A stretch of 64,000 bases of DNA from Gonocerus acuteangulatus (lineage: Eukaryota > Arthropoda > Insecta > Hemiptera > Coreidae), in assembly GCA_946811695.1 (NCBI GenBank), contig OX328128.1:81226917-81290916 (forward strand). The letters are read 5' to 3'. The position numbers and the translations under genes were made by a program. Of the stretch, positions 9,380-19,571 are shown piece after piece. Numbering within the stretch: position 1 is the stretch's first letter; each line of letters starts with the position of its first letter. The notes under the pieces are model-generated. The model did no database searches, was not told the DNA's origin, and saw nothing but the letters and a program-made list of their open reading frames with translations.

Positions 9380-10414
9380 TGTTAACACGATAGCGGCCAG
9401 AGTTTTTGTTTTTTCGTCACGAATCTTGGTATATAGCATTCAATTAGAAAACGATTGAACGAGTTCGTTAACCACTAAAATCGGTCCACCGGAAGGGGGG
9501 GTTTACCCCGAACCCAAAACACTAATTTGACCATGCCAGCCTTAGTTTTCGTTACATTTCAACGAAACTTGGTATTCGTAGTGGTAATATAGAGAGAAAA
9601 GTGAGATATAAAAATGAACTAAATCGGTTCATAAGGAGGGGGGGTTTACTCCGGACCGACAATACCAATTCGCCACTACCAGCCGTGATTTTTGGTATAT
9701 TTCGACGAAACTCGGTATTCATAGTGGTAATCTACAGGTAAATATGTGTTGTAAAAATAAACTAAATCGGTTCATTAGGAGGGGGGTTTACTCCGGACCC
9801 ACAATACCAATTCGCCACTACCAACCGTGATTTTTGGTATATTTCGACGAAACTCGGTATTCGTTGTGGTAACCTACAGGTAAATATGTGTTGTAAAAAT
9901 AAACTAAATCGGTTCTTTAGGAGGGGGGGTTTACTCCGGAAATTACTAATATACTCATACTGGTCGTAATTTCTGCTTTATTGTAACGAAACGCGGTATA
10001 CGTCGTGGGTAACTCATGAGAAAGAAGTGTTGTAAAAATGAGCTGAATCGGTCAATCGGAAAGGGGGGTTTACTTTGTAATATATTTCAATAGAAAAGGC
10101 AGCCAGACGTAGGTTTACAAAGGCGCCGCAAGGAGCGCTAAAGGGACTGTATCCGGTTCCTGCGTTACATCAAAATACGATAATATAAGGTTTTTTGTAT
10201 TTATTACGTAGTGTAGTAGGTACCATGTGTAAACATAACTCTGGAAGCAAATTAATAATTTATCAGTTACTCATTACAAAATTAAAAGAGAACTATTCAT
10301 GTTTTTATTTTATTTATGTAGGATATTTTAAGCAAATTGTTCTGGAAAGCAGTCTACACTACCCAAATTCTGAGGAAAGTGCTTAGTTATGCAGCTCCTG
10401 TGTGATGGACTTTT
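9195..10414 (+). mobile_element. HINE-like family B, copy B2 (near full length)
   Basis: Complete by family standards. It has TTTTTAGCACTTTCCTCC with the terminal hairpin, ATGACCCCCGTTAAAA, a TA tract at about 9330-9376 and TGTCTGTTAACACGATAGCG. Then come about four to five tandem sub-units near 143 bp, each with CTAAATCGGTTCAT, a run of G and TTTACTCCGGA. A unique 3' part (GCCGCCGCAAGGAGCG; CTGGAAGCAAATTAATAA) follows, ending GAGGAAAGTGCTTAG, GCAGCTCCTG and GGACTTTT. A 63-codon frame in the 3' part starts only at TTG and is probably not a gene. Confidence 0.88.
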
Positions 10415-11484
10415 ATTGAATAGAATGTCTCAATCCCGATGATCAATACCTTCGATACTTTGACTTAGCAGGGACAATATGACCAGAGCTGAGTGTTGAG
10501 CGAGTTCTCCAAGGATTGAGCCCAGTTCTAGAAACATTTATAATTTTCGAAGTCATTATTTTATTTTATTCAACTTTTATCAAAGACTTACTTTAATTAT
10601 GAAATTTCAATTTCATCAAGAGTAATTTTCATTTAATTCAGTTAAGATGACAAAAATAAACATGATCTCAGCTCTACTTATTTTTTGTTCTTCCTTCTGA
10701 ATTTCCAATTTCACTATGAAATTGAGAGATGATCTCAGTTCTGAGTATACTGTTGAAAATTTAATTTTGGAGAATTTTTTGCAGATTTTTTTTAGGAGGA
10801 GTTGTGATTGTCGAACGTTTTTCAACAGATATCTTGACTTGAAAAGTATACTTGAGAACATTAAAAGTTTATCTTAAACAAAATTTAGTGCTGATTTAAA
10901 AAAAAGTGAAGTAAAGTTGAAAAATAATGTGTTTAGTTGGGGGTTTCATACAAAAACACGTTTTTCTTTATGTCTGTAAGAAAACAGATAGAAACGTGAT
11001 AAGAATGAATTAAGCACTTTTAGACTACTGTTTTTTTTTGTTGTGTATTTCAAACTGCTTTTGATTGTCTAGACGTCTAAACTGTCGCTTTTAACCATAG
11101 TGCTTGAAAGGTTTTGTTTAATAAATGCAACATAATTGTAAATTGAAATAATTATTTCAAACTTAAACTCACTGACAGATAATTAAAGTTTATTTATATA
11201 ATTCTAAATTTGTTAAATAAAATATAGACATAAATTGTCTGAATCTATGCAAAACGACCTTATGATATTGCTGGATGTAGCTTATTGGATGAATCGAAGC
11301 ATGACCAGAGACACGTGTAGTTATCGGAAGTCATTTGCATTTCCTGCTTAATGGAGTCATATTAGAGATGATATCATGACCTCATATCGAATATGACCGT
11401 ATGACATTAGCAAATCGGTAGTGCATTAGTATCTCCATCAAGGATCTAGTAATCAAACTGAGTTACCGACTATGTATGTATGAG
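10415..11484. other. Unassigned AT-rich sequence
   Basis: The first 40 bases are the inverse of the 8881 stretch. The rest is AT-rich. An 81-residue frame on the minus strand (10616-10861) is lysine- and isoleucine-rich and matches nothing I know. Confidence 0.45.
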
Positions 11485-11982
11485 GCTGTACCGTATGAAA
11501 TGTCAGTTTTGTTTACTTTCCGATTTAATCCTTTACCTTTTTTATTTCATTATTTACAAACATCATTGTTATTCATATAGAATTAAAGCTCTTTTATTCC
11601 TATTATTTAATCAGTAACTTGCGTACTGTGTTGTGGGTACGATCCTCTGAGAAAAAAATAAAACTTAAATTATGACTTCAACGGAAATCCGTATTATTTT
11701 TCGTAAAGAATTTAAGCTCGATCACTGCTGAGGCGTGTATGAACATTAACACGGCGTTCGGGGAGGGAACGGTGAATGGACGAACTGTTTACCGGTGGTT
11801 TTCAAGGGTTCGAAGTGGAAATTTTGACCTTGACAACGAGGAGTGAGGAAGGCCAGAAACCAAGCTTGTCCCTCAGAAAGCACTATGGAATATGCCAAAG
11901 AACTCGGAGTTGGAGCCACGACAGTTTCAAGACATTTGAAGGCAATATGCAAGTCCAAAACTGACATTTCATACGGTACAGC
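11485..11982 (+). mobile_element. Internally deleted mariner element
   Basis: The inverted termini match over about 26 bases: left GCTGTACCGTATGAAATGTC (from 11485), right its complement ending at 11982. The element is only about 500 bp, against roughly 1.3 kb for an intact mariner. It holds the start of a transposase, and the right terminus follows directly after the N-terminal domain, so the catalytic region has been deleted. A TA target duplication is not clean. Confidence 0.8.
11672..11955 (+). pseudogene. Mariner transposase N-terminal DNA-binding region, frameshifted
   Basis: It starts at ATG 11672 (MTSTEIRIIFRKEFKLDHC) and then meets TGA at 11729. In a second frame it continues as EACMNINTAFGEGTVNGRTV, then YRWFSRVRSGNFDLDNEE. 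In a third frame it continues as MEYAKELGVGATTVSRHLKA. These are the two helix-turn-helix halves of an irritans-type mariner transposase in correct order. Two frame changes and two stops make it non-functional. The frame ends within about ten bases of the right terminal repeat, so the DD34D catalytic domain is absent. Confidence 0.82.
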
Positions 11983-12004
11983 ATGATGTTATTTATTTAA
12001 ATTT

Positions 12005-12302
12005 CAACGTCCATTATAATTAACTAGCTGTTACCCGGCGTGCTATGCTGCATCTAGAAAATCAAAAATAAAGTAGAAACCAAATAAGTAATATTATCAT
12101 CTAATAACGCAAATCTATTACTGTTCGGGTTCACTGTTTCAAGCCCATTGACCTCCGAACTGTAAGTTTTAGGTGATTTTGACCTAGCCTATTTCTTTAT
12201 TCTAAAGAAAAGCCACCACCCCTTGTAGGATTCGAATCCACGTCCCTTGGCACGAAGTGTTAAGTGTTCACGCCTTAACTCTCACGGCCACCGGGCCTCC
12301 TA
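12005..12302 (-). mobile_element. tRNA-derived SINE, copy 1
   Basis: On the minus strand the head reads like a Leu/Ser-type tRNA. A polymerase III A-box-like stretch (TGGCCGTGAGAGTTAAGGCG, 12271-12290) is followed about 40 bases on by a B-box (TGGATTCGAATCC, 12228-12240). A shared body (GGGGTGGTGGCTTTTC) and an AT-rich tail ending near AACGTCCATTATAATTAA come next. A second copy with the same head, body and tail lies at 59328-59521. The tRNA-like part cannot fold as a clean tRNA, and the body shows it is a SINE. Confidence 0.8.
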
Positions 12303-12613
12303 TGTATGTATTAGTACTTAGAAAAATAATAACGCAGCAAGAATAATCATTAACGCTATATTTAACGTGGAGTTAGAAATAAGAATGAAACTAATTTAAA
12401 AAAAAAAATCTAATTAAGGAACGAAAAATTATTCAACTTTTCCCAGTTGGATGGTTTTCTGAGAACTTTTTAACATAAAGTTTTTAGAGAAAAGTCTTTA
12501 ATAACTTTAATGACATGAGAAATTTTATTAAAGTAAAATTTATAAAAAAACATCTTAGTAACTTATTTCTCAAGAACTTTTTGATAAAAGTTATCGTCGT
12601 AAAATACTTCGGT

Positions 12614-12670
<57 letters not shown>

Positions 12671-12757
12671 AGTTCTGAAAATAAAGTTCCTACATACTTG
12701 TTTTTTCTGGTGATTTTTATTCCTACTAATTAATTATCTCCACCTATTAATTTATTA

Positions 12758-12761
<4 letters not shown>
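12303..12761. other. Unassigned, with 47-base poly-T
   Basis: AT-rich sequence with a T-run at about 12618-12665. An open frame crossing the run is a low-complexity artefact. Confidence 0.6.

Positions 12762-12830
<69 letters not shown>
12762..12830. repeat. (TA)n microsatellite at Gypsy insertion site
   Basis: TA dinucleotides end exactly where the left LTR begins. Another TA tract starts 10 bases after the right LTR, so the retrotransposon seems to have landed in a TA microsatellite. Confidence 0.95.
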
Positions 12831-12831
<1 letters not shown>

Positions 12832-12985
12832 TTATGATTTTACTCACGTAAATGAGGTTTTTAAAAAGGATAGTAGGTAATAACACCACGAGCTCTGATA
12901 AGCAACTGACTTTATTCTTCATAATACTTCCTTTTATACTAGGCTTAATCCTATTTACAAAGTGGGAGCTATTATCCTCCTAACA
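12831..12985 (-). repeat. 3' LTR (155 bp)
   Basis: Read on the minus strand it begins TGTTAGGAGGATAATAGC and ends AAAATCATAAC. It matches the other LTR except for one base near 12870. It carries GAATAAAGTC, a possible polyadenylation signal. Confidence 0.93.
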
Positions 12986-13000
12986 GCTCCCCCCCAGTTC
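12986..13000 (-). other. Polypurine tract
   Basis: The minus strand reads GGAACTGGGGGGGAGC directly before the TGTTAG start of the 3' LTR. This is the expected position and composition for the plus-strand DNA primer. Confidence 0.85.
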
Positions 13001-13241
13001 CTGGGACACCAGTAACTCTCAACAAAACAAAACAAGTAAAGACAAAAAATATAAAAGAACATAATTGAAATAATTCTAGAGGAAAAGGAAGGAAGTCTAC
13101 AAAGAGCCAGAGAGAAAGAAAAAAAAAAAAAGGTAATAAAAGAAATACAACTCTCACCCAATAGGAAGTTACAAACAGTAAGTAAACTGTGCCCTATGTG
13201 GTACACTAAACCGAAATTGAAATTAGACTGAACACAAGCTG

Positions 13242-15098
13242 TTATCTTTGTCCATCTGCTTCAACGGGACAAAGTGGTCTTCTGAGCTGCTCGACGTGAC
13301 AAGTGCGCCTTCGACGTGGATCTTCTACATTTTCTAGGGTGACAACGTTATGTTCTCGAATGGTTACTATTTTATAGGGTCCATCGTATAAGAAGGGAGC
13401 TTTTTTGCGATTTGAGGAAATGCGCCTGTATACGATGTCTCCTATGCGAGGTGGGGTAGCAAGGTCCTTAAACTGATTGTTTATACGCGCTACCCTTTTT
13501 CGTTTTTCTTCGTCCAACCGACGTCTTGCTTCGTCCCTCGTACGTTTCTGGGTTTTGTGGAGCTCGTTGATGACGTTGTTAACCCCTTCGTCCTCTCCGG
13601 TTTGCGGGCCTGTTCGACGGAGGCATCCAACGCCAAACAGAATTTCTAGTGGTGTAAACCCCGTTATGGCGTGTACTGATTGGTTATATGCTACAATGGC
13701 TCGAGCCATAATCTCTTGACCACTGCAGTTAGTATTAGCTTCTAACAATCTTAAGTGTTCCGTAAGAGTGCCATGTAGTCTCTCGACTATTCCTCTTCCC
13801 TGGGGGCGTCCCGGAGTGGTATGGTGTAGCTCCGTGTCCCATGATGATAGCAAGTCCCTCATAACTCTATTATTAAATTCGCGGCCACAGTCTGTGATAA
13901 TCTTCGTCGGGGCTCCGTACACCTGTGCCCACTGGAGTAGTGCTGCGCGAATCGCCTCTGCAGACATCTGTTCTATTGCTATCGCCATGGCAACTTTACT
14001 GAAGGTATCAATGACGGTCACCCATTTTTGTCCGCCCCACGTGAAAGTGTCCATTTGGATCTGTAGGAGGGGCTTGTCAACTGTAGGTGTCACCTCCTGT
14101 CGAGTGTGTTGCGGACGCCGTTCGTATTTTACCTGTTGACATACACGGCATTGGCCGATTATTTGTCGCACAGTTTGTCGCATAGAGTCCCACACATAAG
14201 AACGTTGAAGTGCGGCTAATGTTTCCGACTCTCCCCGATGATTGGTCTTGCCTTGGTGGTATGCCAAAGTTAGTTCATCCTGACGGTTTTTATCACTTAT
14301 TTGTTCTCCTAACCGTGTACATCGGATGAACCCGCGATCGAGGCCTATACGCTCCTCTCTCCACAGCGTAGCAATTCGGTTCCAGAGTACAGTGTTGCCT
14401 ACGTATAGGTATGTGGTTTGTCCAGCCGTAGAGGCATCATTTAAGACTCGAACTATGGTGTCCTCGTTCGCTGTGGCCTCAGTTCGAACTGTACACTCCT
14501 TCGTGCCTCCCCGCTGTCTTCCAAACAGTATCTGAGGTGTTCCTGACGTGACTGTTTTCCAGATGATATGTCTCCTATGCCGTACCACTATGTCATCTGA
14601 CTCTGGCATTTCTACAGATCGTTCCGCTGCAGATTCCGTGGACTCGCTGCGATGCTCACCCACCTCCTCTTCACCCGGGGTCCAGTCTTGAAAAAAACGT
14701 CGCAATGAGGATACTGGTCGCTCTTCATCTGCAGACAGTGCATTTACTGGGAGTTCACGTGAGAGCCAGTCTGCAACGACGTTTTCGTGACCTGGTGTAT
14801 GCCTTCTGCTGCTAAACGCGATGGGTTGTTCACCGTCAGTCCCTGCCTGTGTCAACACCGCTCCTAGGGCGTACTCGCTCGCGTCCTTCGTGATGATGAA
14901 AGGTCGCTGAAAATCTGGGAAATGCAGAAGTGGCGCTGAGCGTAGGTGGTTGATGCACTCCTGAATATCTGTCCTCATGGCATCCGTAATATGAAAGGTT
15001 TGTCCCTTACGAAGAAGTAAGTTTAATTGTGCAACTCTGTGGGCCATTGCTGGTATAAAACGCCTATAATAATTCAGGACACCCAATGTCCTTCTGAC
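13242..15098 (-). pseudogene. Gypsy Pol, RNase H-integrase part
   Basis: A 614-residue frame, offset from the RT frame. Residues 1-20 finish RT (LNYYRRFIP). RNase H begins with FIITKDASEYALGAVLTQ (residues 63-80), but AFSSR at about 94 is joined straight to HTPGHENVVADWLSRE. The middle of RNase H, including the usual Glu and second Asp, is thus missing in frame. The integrase is complete: zinc motif H277, H283, C313, C316; core D346 (QMDTF), D399 (ITDCGREF) and E435 (GIVERLHG), giving DD35E; then a GPY/F-type tail (DGPYKIV). Integrase joins viral-type cDNA to host DNA. A one-base change near 15100 separates this frame from RT, so no fused product is made here. Confidence 0.88.
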
Positions 15099-16366
15099 AC
15101 CCGGATGTCCTTTGGCACTGTCATTTGCCTAATAGCTTCTACCTTCGCCGGATCCGGTCGTTCTCCTTCTTGGGAGATCACGTATCCTAAAAATTTTATA
15201 GAGGCTTCTCCGAGGCGCATTTTCTGAGGGGAAAGTTTGAGTCCAAACTCTCGTAATCGTTCAAAAACCTTCCGTAAGTGCTGATCGTGTTCCTCCGGGG
15301 AAGTGCTAAAATCCAGGAGGTCATCCATGTACACTTGCACGAATTCTTCGCTCAGTCCTCGTAGGAATTCATCCATTAGCCGTTGGAAGGACGTTGGTGC
15401 ATTTTTCAGGCCAAACGGCATCCTTGTGAAGTGGAAGTGGTCTCGTTCGAAGGAAAATGCGGTTTTTTCCGCATCCTTGGGATGTAGTTTAATCTGATGG
15501 TATCCTGCTTTTAGATCCAAAGTGCTGAAAATGTTTGCACCTTTTAAGCGATCTGAAATATCATCTAGTGGTGGTAAGGGGTACTTCTCGTCGACTGTGA
15601 GTGAATTGAGCTTGCGATAGTCGACCACTACACGGTACTTTCCGCTCTCGCCTGCTTTTGGGACGGCCCAAAGTGGGCTATTATAGGCCGATTTACTAGG
15701 GACGATGATTCCTTGCTCCAATAGATTGTCCAGTTCCTGACGAATTACGTCCTTTAACACGTGTGGATATCGACGTTCCTTGACATATACGACCCTTTCC
15801 TCTTTGAGGGGAATTTCATGTACTGTCATGCCCGTTACTCCCAAAGGTTGTCCTTCTTGCCAAAAGACGTCTGAAAAAAATTTTCTCAGCTGGTCCCACC
15901 TGTTTCTAGTTTTCATGACCGCACCTAATTGACACTGAGGTGGTTGGGTTTCACAATCCGTTCGGTAAGCTCGCATGCCTATCTTTGCCCTCCATGACGT
16001 CCCATCATCCTTAATTTTGGATCCAACTCGTGTAATAAGGTCACATCCTATGATACCATCGTAGCTTGCTGGCAGGTCATTCGCCACATGAACCATTATG
16101 TTTTTGTCAGGGCGCCCCCATGGCTGTAGGTTCCACTTAAGTTCTCCCTCGACTTCGCATCGGCCACCTAGTGTGGCTAATGTACATTTACACCTTTCGA
16201 TGTCTCCATCTACTGATCGCAGTGCTTGGCTACTGATGATAGTACACGAACTCCCTGTGTCGACCAGCCAACGCTTTCCCCTCTCCTCAATTATCGGGAA
16301 CCGTCCTCCTTTTCGATGTCCTCCTATGTTGTTCACACTATGTTGGTTGCCGCGCGTCTCACACTT
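15074..16366 (-). pseudogene. Gypsy Pol, protease-reverse transcriptase part
   Basis: Open directly after the TGA that closes Gag and in the same frame, so there is no separate ATG start. The aspartic protease has LVDTGSSCTIIS near residue 25. The reverse transcriptase follows: KYRVVVDYRKLN, STLDLKAGYHQI, FTRMPFGLKNAPTSFQRLMD and the catalytic VYMDDLLDFS, then FLGYVIS. All RT core motifs are intact. The frame ends in VSEGHWVS just where the conserved LG..NYYRRF motif should follow, and that motif appears in another frame. RT copies element RNA into cDNA in Gag particles. Confidence 0.9.
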
Positions 16367-16369
16367 TCC

Positions 16370-17531
16370 TCATTGCGGTGTAAGTTTCGCTTGTCGTCCC
16401 TTGTGTCGTTGGTTCGACCGTCCCGCCCAAGTAGTCTCGGAAGTTCCGCTACTTTCACTTCCGGAGCCCGCTGAACTGCTGTTTCCTCGAACGACTTCTG
16501 TAAAGGATCTTCTCATCCCCTGAGCGTTGACCTCCATCGGTTCCCCTTTATCTACGGTTCTCTTGAAGATATACGGGCAATTTCTAGCGACGTGGCCCCC
16601 TGTTCCGCATTCGAAACATCTTGTCTTCTCGCACTGTGCCGCCAAAAAAATATTTGCTACTTCCGCATTCGTAGCATCGTTTTGCTTCGGTTCGTCTTGG
16701 TTTCCTGTCTCCTCTTTTTTCAGGACGTTCTCGTCTGTTCTCCATCTTTTCGCCCCCTTTCCATTCTCGACTCCTCATTCCTGCTCGTCGGGGTCGACGT
16801 GGTTTGAAGAGTGTCCAGTTATCCTCTCCTTCGTTTGAATCTTCTTCAGCAATTTTTTCGTCTTCTTCAATCACTAGTTGCGCGCAGTCGACGAATGTTG
16901 TGGTCGCATCGTGGCTTTTGCCCGTTTCTTTCTTCAGCTGGACTTTTAAAACAGGTTCTAAAAACTCCATCCTCAGTTTTACTTCAGCAGCTGTAAGCTG
17001 TTCGCTCAATTTATCCGAAATTTTTGCGTACCACTCAAGTAGTCGCGAAACGAAACTTCCTGCTGACTGTTTTGGGCTTTTTGTCTCTCGGAACATTCGA
17101 AGAATATCCTCTTCAGGCGCCCAGCGACCACCTCCGTATGCCTTTTTCAATCTCTTCTTGACCGTGTCCCACGGTGTATCTTCGTCGCTTTGGATGAGAT
17201 TTAAGACTCTTCGGCTGATGCGGTTCACCAATGCTGCTCGTAGCGCAGGTACTTCTTTAGCGTCTAGCCAGCCAAGACCTTCCTTCTCTGTAATGGCCTT
17301 ATTTATTCGTTCCCCTGCTTTGATGAAATGCGCTAGGTCGCCTATTTCTCCTGTGAATCGCTCTACCTCTGAGATTGCTGTTCGCATATCGTGTGCGTTG
17401 GAGGTCTGGATCATTATCCAGGTGAGAGCTGTGCTAGGATCCATAATGACTACTTCTTGTTCTTCTGCCAGTCTTCTGCTATTAAGGCGATCTTGCAGCG
17501 AGAGACGTGAAGAACACTGACCCGTTTCCAT
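16370..17531 (-). pseudogene. Gypsy Gag with zinc knuckles, frameshifted
   Basis: The minus-strand frame has an ATG at 17531 and a better-context ATG at 17444 (MDPSTALTW), which I prefer. The capsid-like body includes ERFTGEIGDLAHFIKAGERI and RRVLNLIQSDEDTPWDTVKK, followed by a Lys/Arg-rich stretch. A first zinc knuckle begins CYECGSSK and is broken by a 7-base A run on the plus strand (16644-16650), after which the frame changes. The second knuckle CFECGTGGHVARNC (C-x2-C-x4-H-x4-C) is intact in the new frame. The frame ends at TGA 16370-16372, followed at once by the Pol frame in register. Gag would form the particle that packages element RNA; as it stands only a truncated Gag can be made. 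Confidence 0.85.
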
Positions 17532-17593
17532 GCACAAGTTCCGTCGCACGGTACGCACACCGTAGCTTCAGCGATCCCGAACTCCGCGAATAA

Positions 17594-17610
17594 ACCGGGT
17601 TTTGGCACCA
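17594..17610 (-). promoter_or_regulatory. Primer binding site, tRNA-Phe type
   Basis: Immediately inside the 5' LTR the minus strand reads TGGTGCCAAAACCCGG. This is complementary to the usual metazoan tRNA-Phe 3' end (CCGGGTTTCGGCACCA) with one mismatch. The tRNA identity rests on recall of that tRNA end. Confidence 0.7.
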
Positions 17611-17765
17611 GTTATGATTTTACTCACGTAAATGAGGTTTTTAAAAAGGATAGTAAGTAATAACACCACGAGCTCTGATAAGCAACTGACTTTATTCTTC
17701 ATAATACTTCCTTTTATACTAGGCTTAATCCTATTTACAAAGTGGGAGCTATTATCCTCCTAACA
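17611..17765 (-). repeat. 5' LTR (155 bp)
   Basis: Same length and ends as the left LTR. On the minus strand this copy is upstream of Gag and should hold the promoter. I see no clear TATA box. Confidence 0.92.
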
Positions 17766-17774
17766 CACACACAC

Positions 17775-17839
<65 letters not shown>

Positions 17840-18385
17840 AATGTTGGCCATATTTACAATGATTGGCTACTTTGAAAATTGGTATACTTTTTATTTTATT
17901 TTACTTTTGTGATGGAGATTCGGGGGCTGAGAATGAAAGGCAGCTTGTAAGTAGTAGCGTGTATTGATAGGACAACTGGCCTGGACGGGATGATAGAGAA
18001 GAGTGGAGTGTCGAGTGTGTGGAGGCTAGTAGAGTGTGAGAGTGAGCTAGGATTTAGCCCAGCCTAAATAGGCAGGTAGGATTGGGGAATCGTGGGAATT
18101 ATAGAGCAAAGCAGGTCTCTAGCTGCTGATGTTCAATATTGCTGACTGGTGTCTGGGTTCCTTCATTTCCCATGCTTTTCCTCACACTTTTCAATAACTT
18201 ACGAATTTTATTAATGTACAGTATATATTTTGTATAGATTTAAAAAAAAAAAAATAAAAAAAAATAATAAAAAAAATAATGAAATTTTGTGGATGAAATT
18301 GTATTATTCGGAATTACATATGTATTTTTAGACTTTCCAACTACTAACAAAAATACTACTCTACGTATAAGGAATCTCAAACAGG

Positions 18386-18449
<64 letters not shown>

Positions 18450-18995
18450 TAATGTGAGGTAGCTCTTGTTGTGTAGATACTAGGTTTGAACCAACAAAGC
18501 CCTCAAGAGGCATGACAAATGGATAGCGGACAGCAGCTGATTACTAGGGAATGGAAGGGAGTGAGGAATGGATATAGGAGAGGTTCACCACAACTAGCAG
18601 TAGGTGGCGCAAGGAAATTTCGATTCCACTAAGGCCAGTATTTACACGCAACCACAATTAATTACTAGCAACCACAATGTGGTGTGTTCCACTGTCCTAT
18701 TCTAACTCATTGGTTCATTTAAATCTTTGTCCCATGTTTTCATTTAACCTATTTCAATATGCTCATGATTATTCAAAACATGTACAATAATAATTCAAGA
18801 TAACATTTAAATACTATCTTGTAACTTTATTTTTTTTTTTTATTGGCTAAAATTCTTCCTTAAAAATTATATCCGAGAGTGTTCATGTGAAGCAACATTT
18901 TTGAAATGGGCAAAAAATACGATTTTCCGAGTGGATTCCCGATGCCGAGTTAACGTGGTGCTGAATTAAAGATAATTTTTTGAGCGAGCTTCGAT
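17766..18995. other. Unassigned, with (TA)n tracts
   Basis: CA/TA repeats at 17766-17836, a TA tract at 18391-18442 and A- or T-runs near 18241 and 18828. The intervening sequence has no frame or family I recognise. Confidence 0.55.
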
Positions 18996-19113
18996 CATCT
19001 TTCCTCCGGAGGAAAGTAGCTATTGAGGTTGGACTCATGACGGAAGTTTTGAAAAATTTCTTCAAATCTTTATCGATCCTACCTAGTAGACACAGAAAAT
19101 TACCCCCGTTAAA

Positions 19114-19169
<56 letters not shown>

Positions 19170-19571
19170 CTGTTAACACGATAGCGGCCAGAGTTTTTGT
19201 TTTTTCGTCACGAAACTTGGTATATAGCGTTCAAATAGCAAACGATTGAACGAATTCGTTAACCATCAAAGTCAATCCACGTTCGTATTGTAACGAAACG
19301 CGGTATACGTCATGGGTAACTCATGAGAAAGAAGTATTGTAAAAATGAGCTGAATCGGTCAATCGTAAAGGGGGGGGGGTTTACTTTGTAATATATTTCA
19401 ATAGAAAAGCCCGCCAGACGTAGGTTTACAAAGCCGCCGCAAAGAGCGCTTTCTACCACTAGAGGGACTGTGTCCTGCTCCTGCATTAGATCAAAATACG
19501 ATAATATGAGGTTTTTTGTATTTATTACGTAGGTACCATGTGTAAACATAACTCTGGAAGCAAATTAATAA

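Larger units (their letters stand above)
12831..17765 (-). mobile_element. Gypsy-type LTR retrotransposon
   Basis: A 4.9-kb element on the minus strand bounded by two 155-bp LTRs that differ at one visible site (GATAGTAGGTAA against GATAGTAAGTAA). Order on the coding strand: LTR, primer binding site, Gag, protease, reverse transcriptase, RNase H, integrase, polypurine tract, LTR. Integrase after RNase H is the Gypsy/Ty3 order. There is no envelope gene. The frame is broken in Gag and between RT and RNase H, a TGA lies between Gag and Pol, and RNase H has lost its centre. The copy is young but defective. No clear target duplication is seen, perhaps because it sits in TA/CA repeats. Confidence 0.93.

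Noticed and set aside
11776..11964. Plus-strand 62-codon frame MDELFTGG...
   Set aside because: Out of frame with the mariner domain that occupies the same bases.
12228..12300. tRNA gene
   Set aside because: A- and B-box-like words are present, but the fold is poor and the same head, body and tail recur at 59.4 kb; called a SINE.
13477..17520. Plus-strand frames of 60-240 codons across the Gypsy element
   Set aside because: They are antisense shadows of the Gag and Pol frames.
18980..19249. Frame SFLRRKVAIEVGLMTE..., also at 63740-63964 and inversely at 21617 and 47224
   Set aside because: It is the translated 5' end of family B, broken by the TA tract in every copy; conserved because the DNA is repeated.
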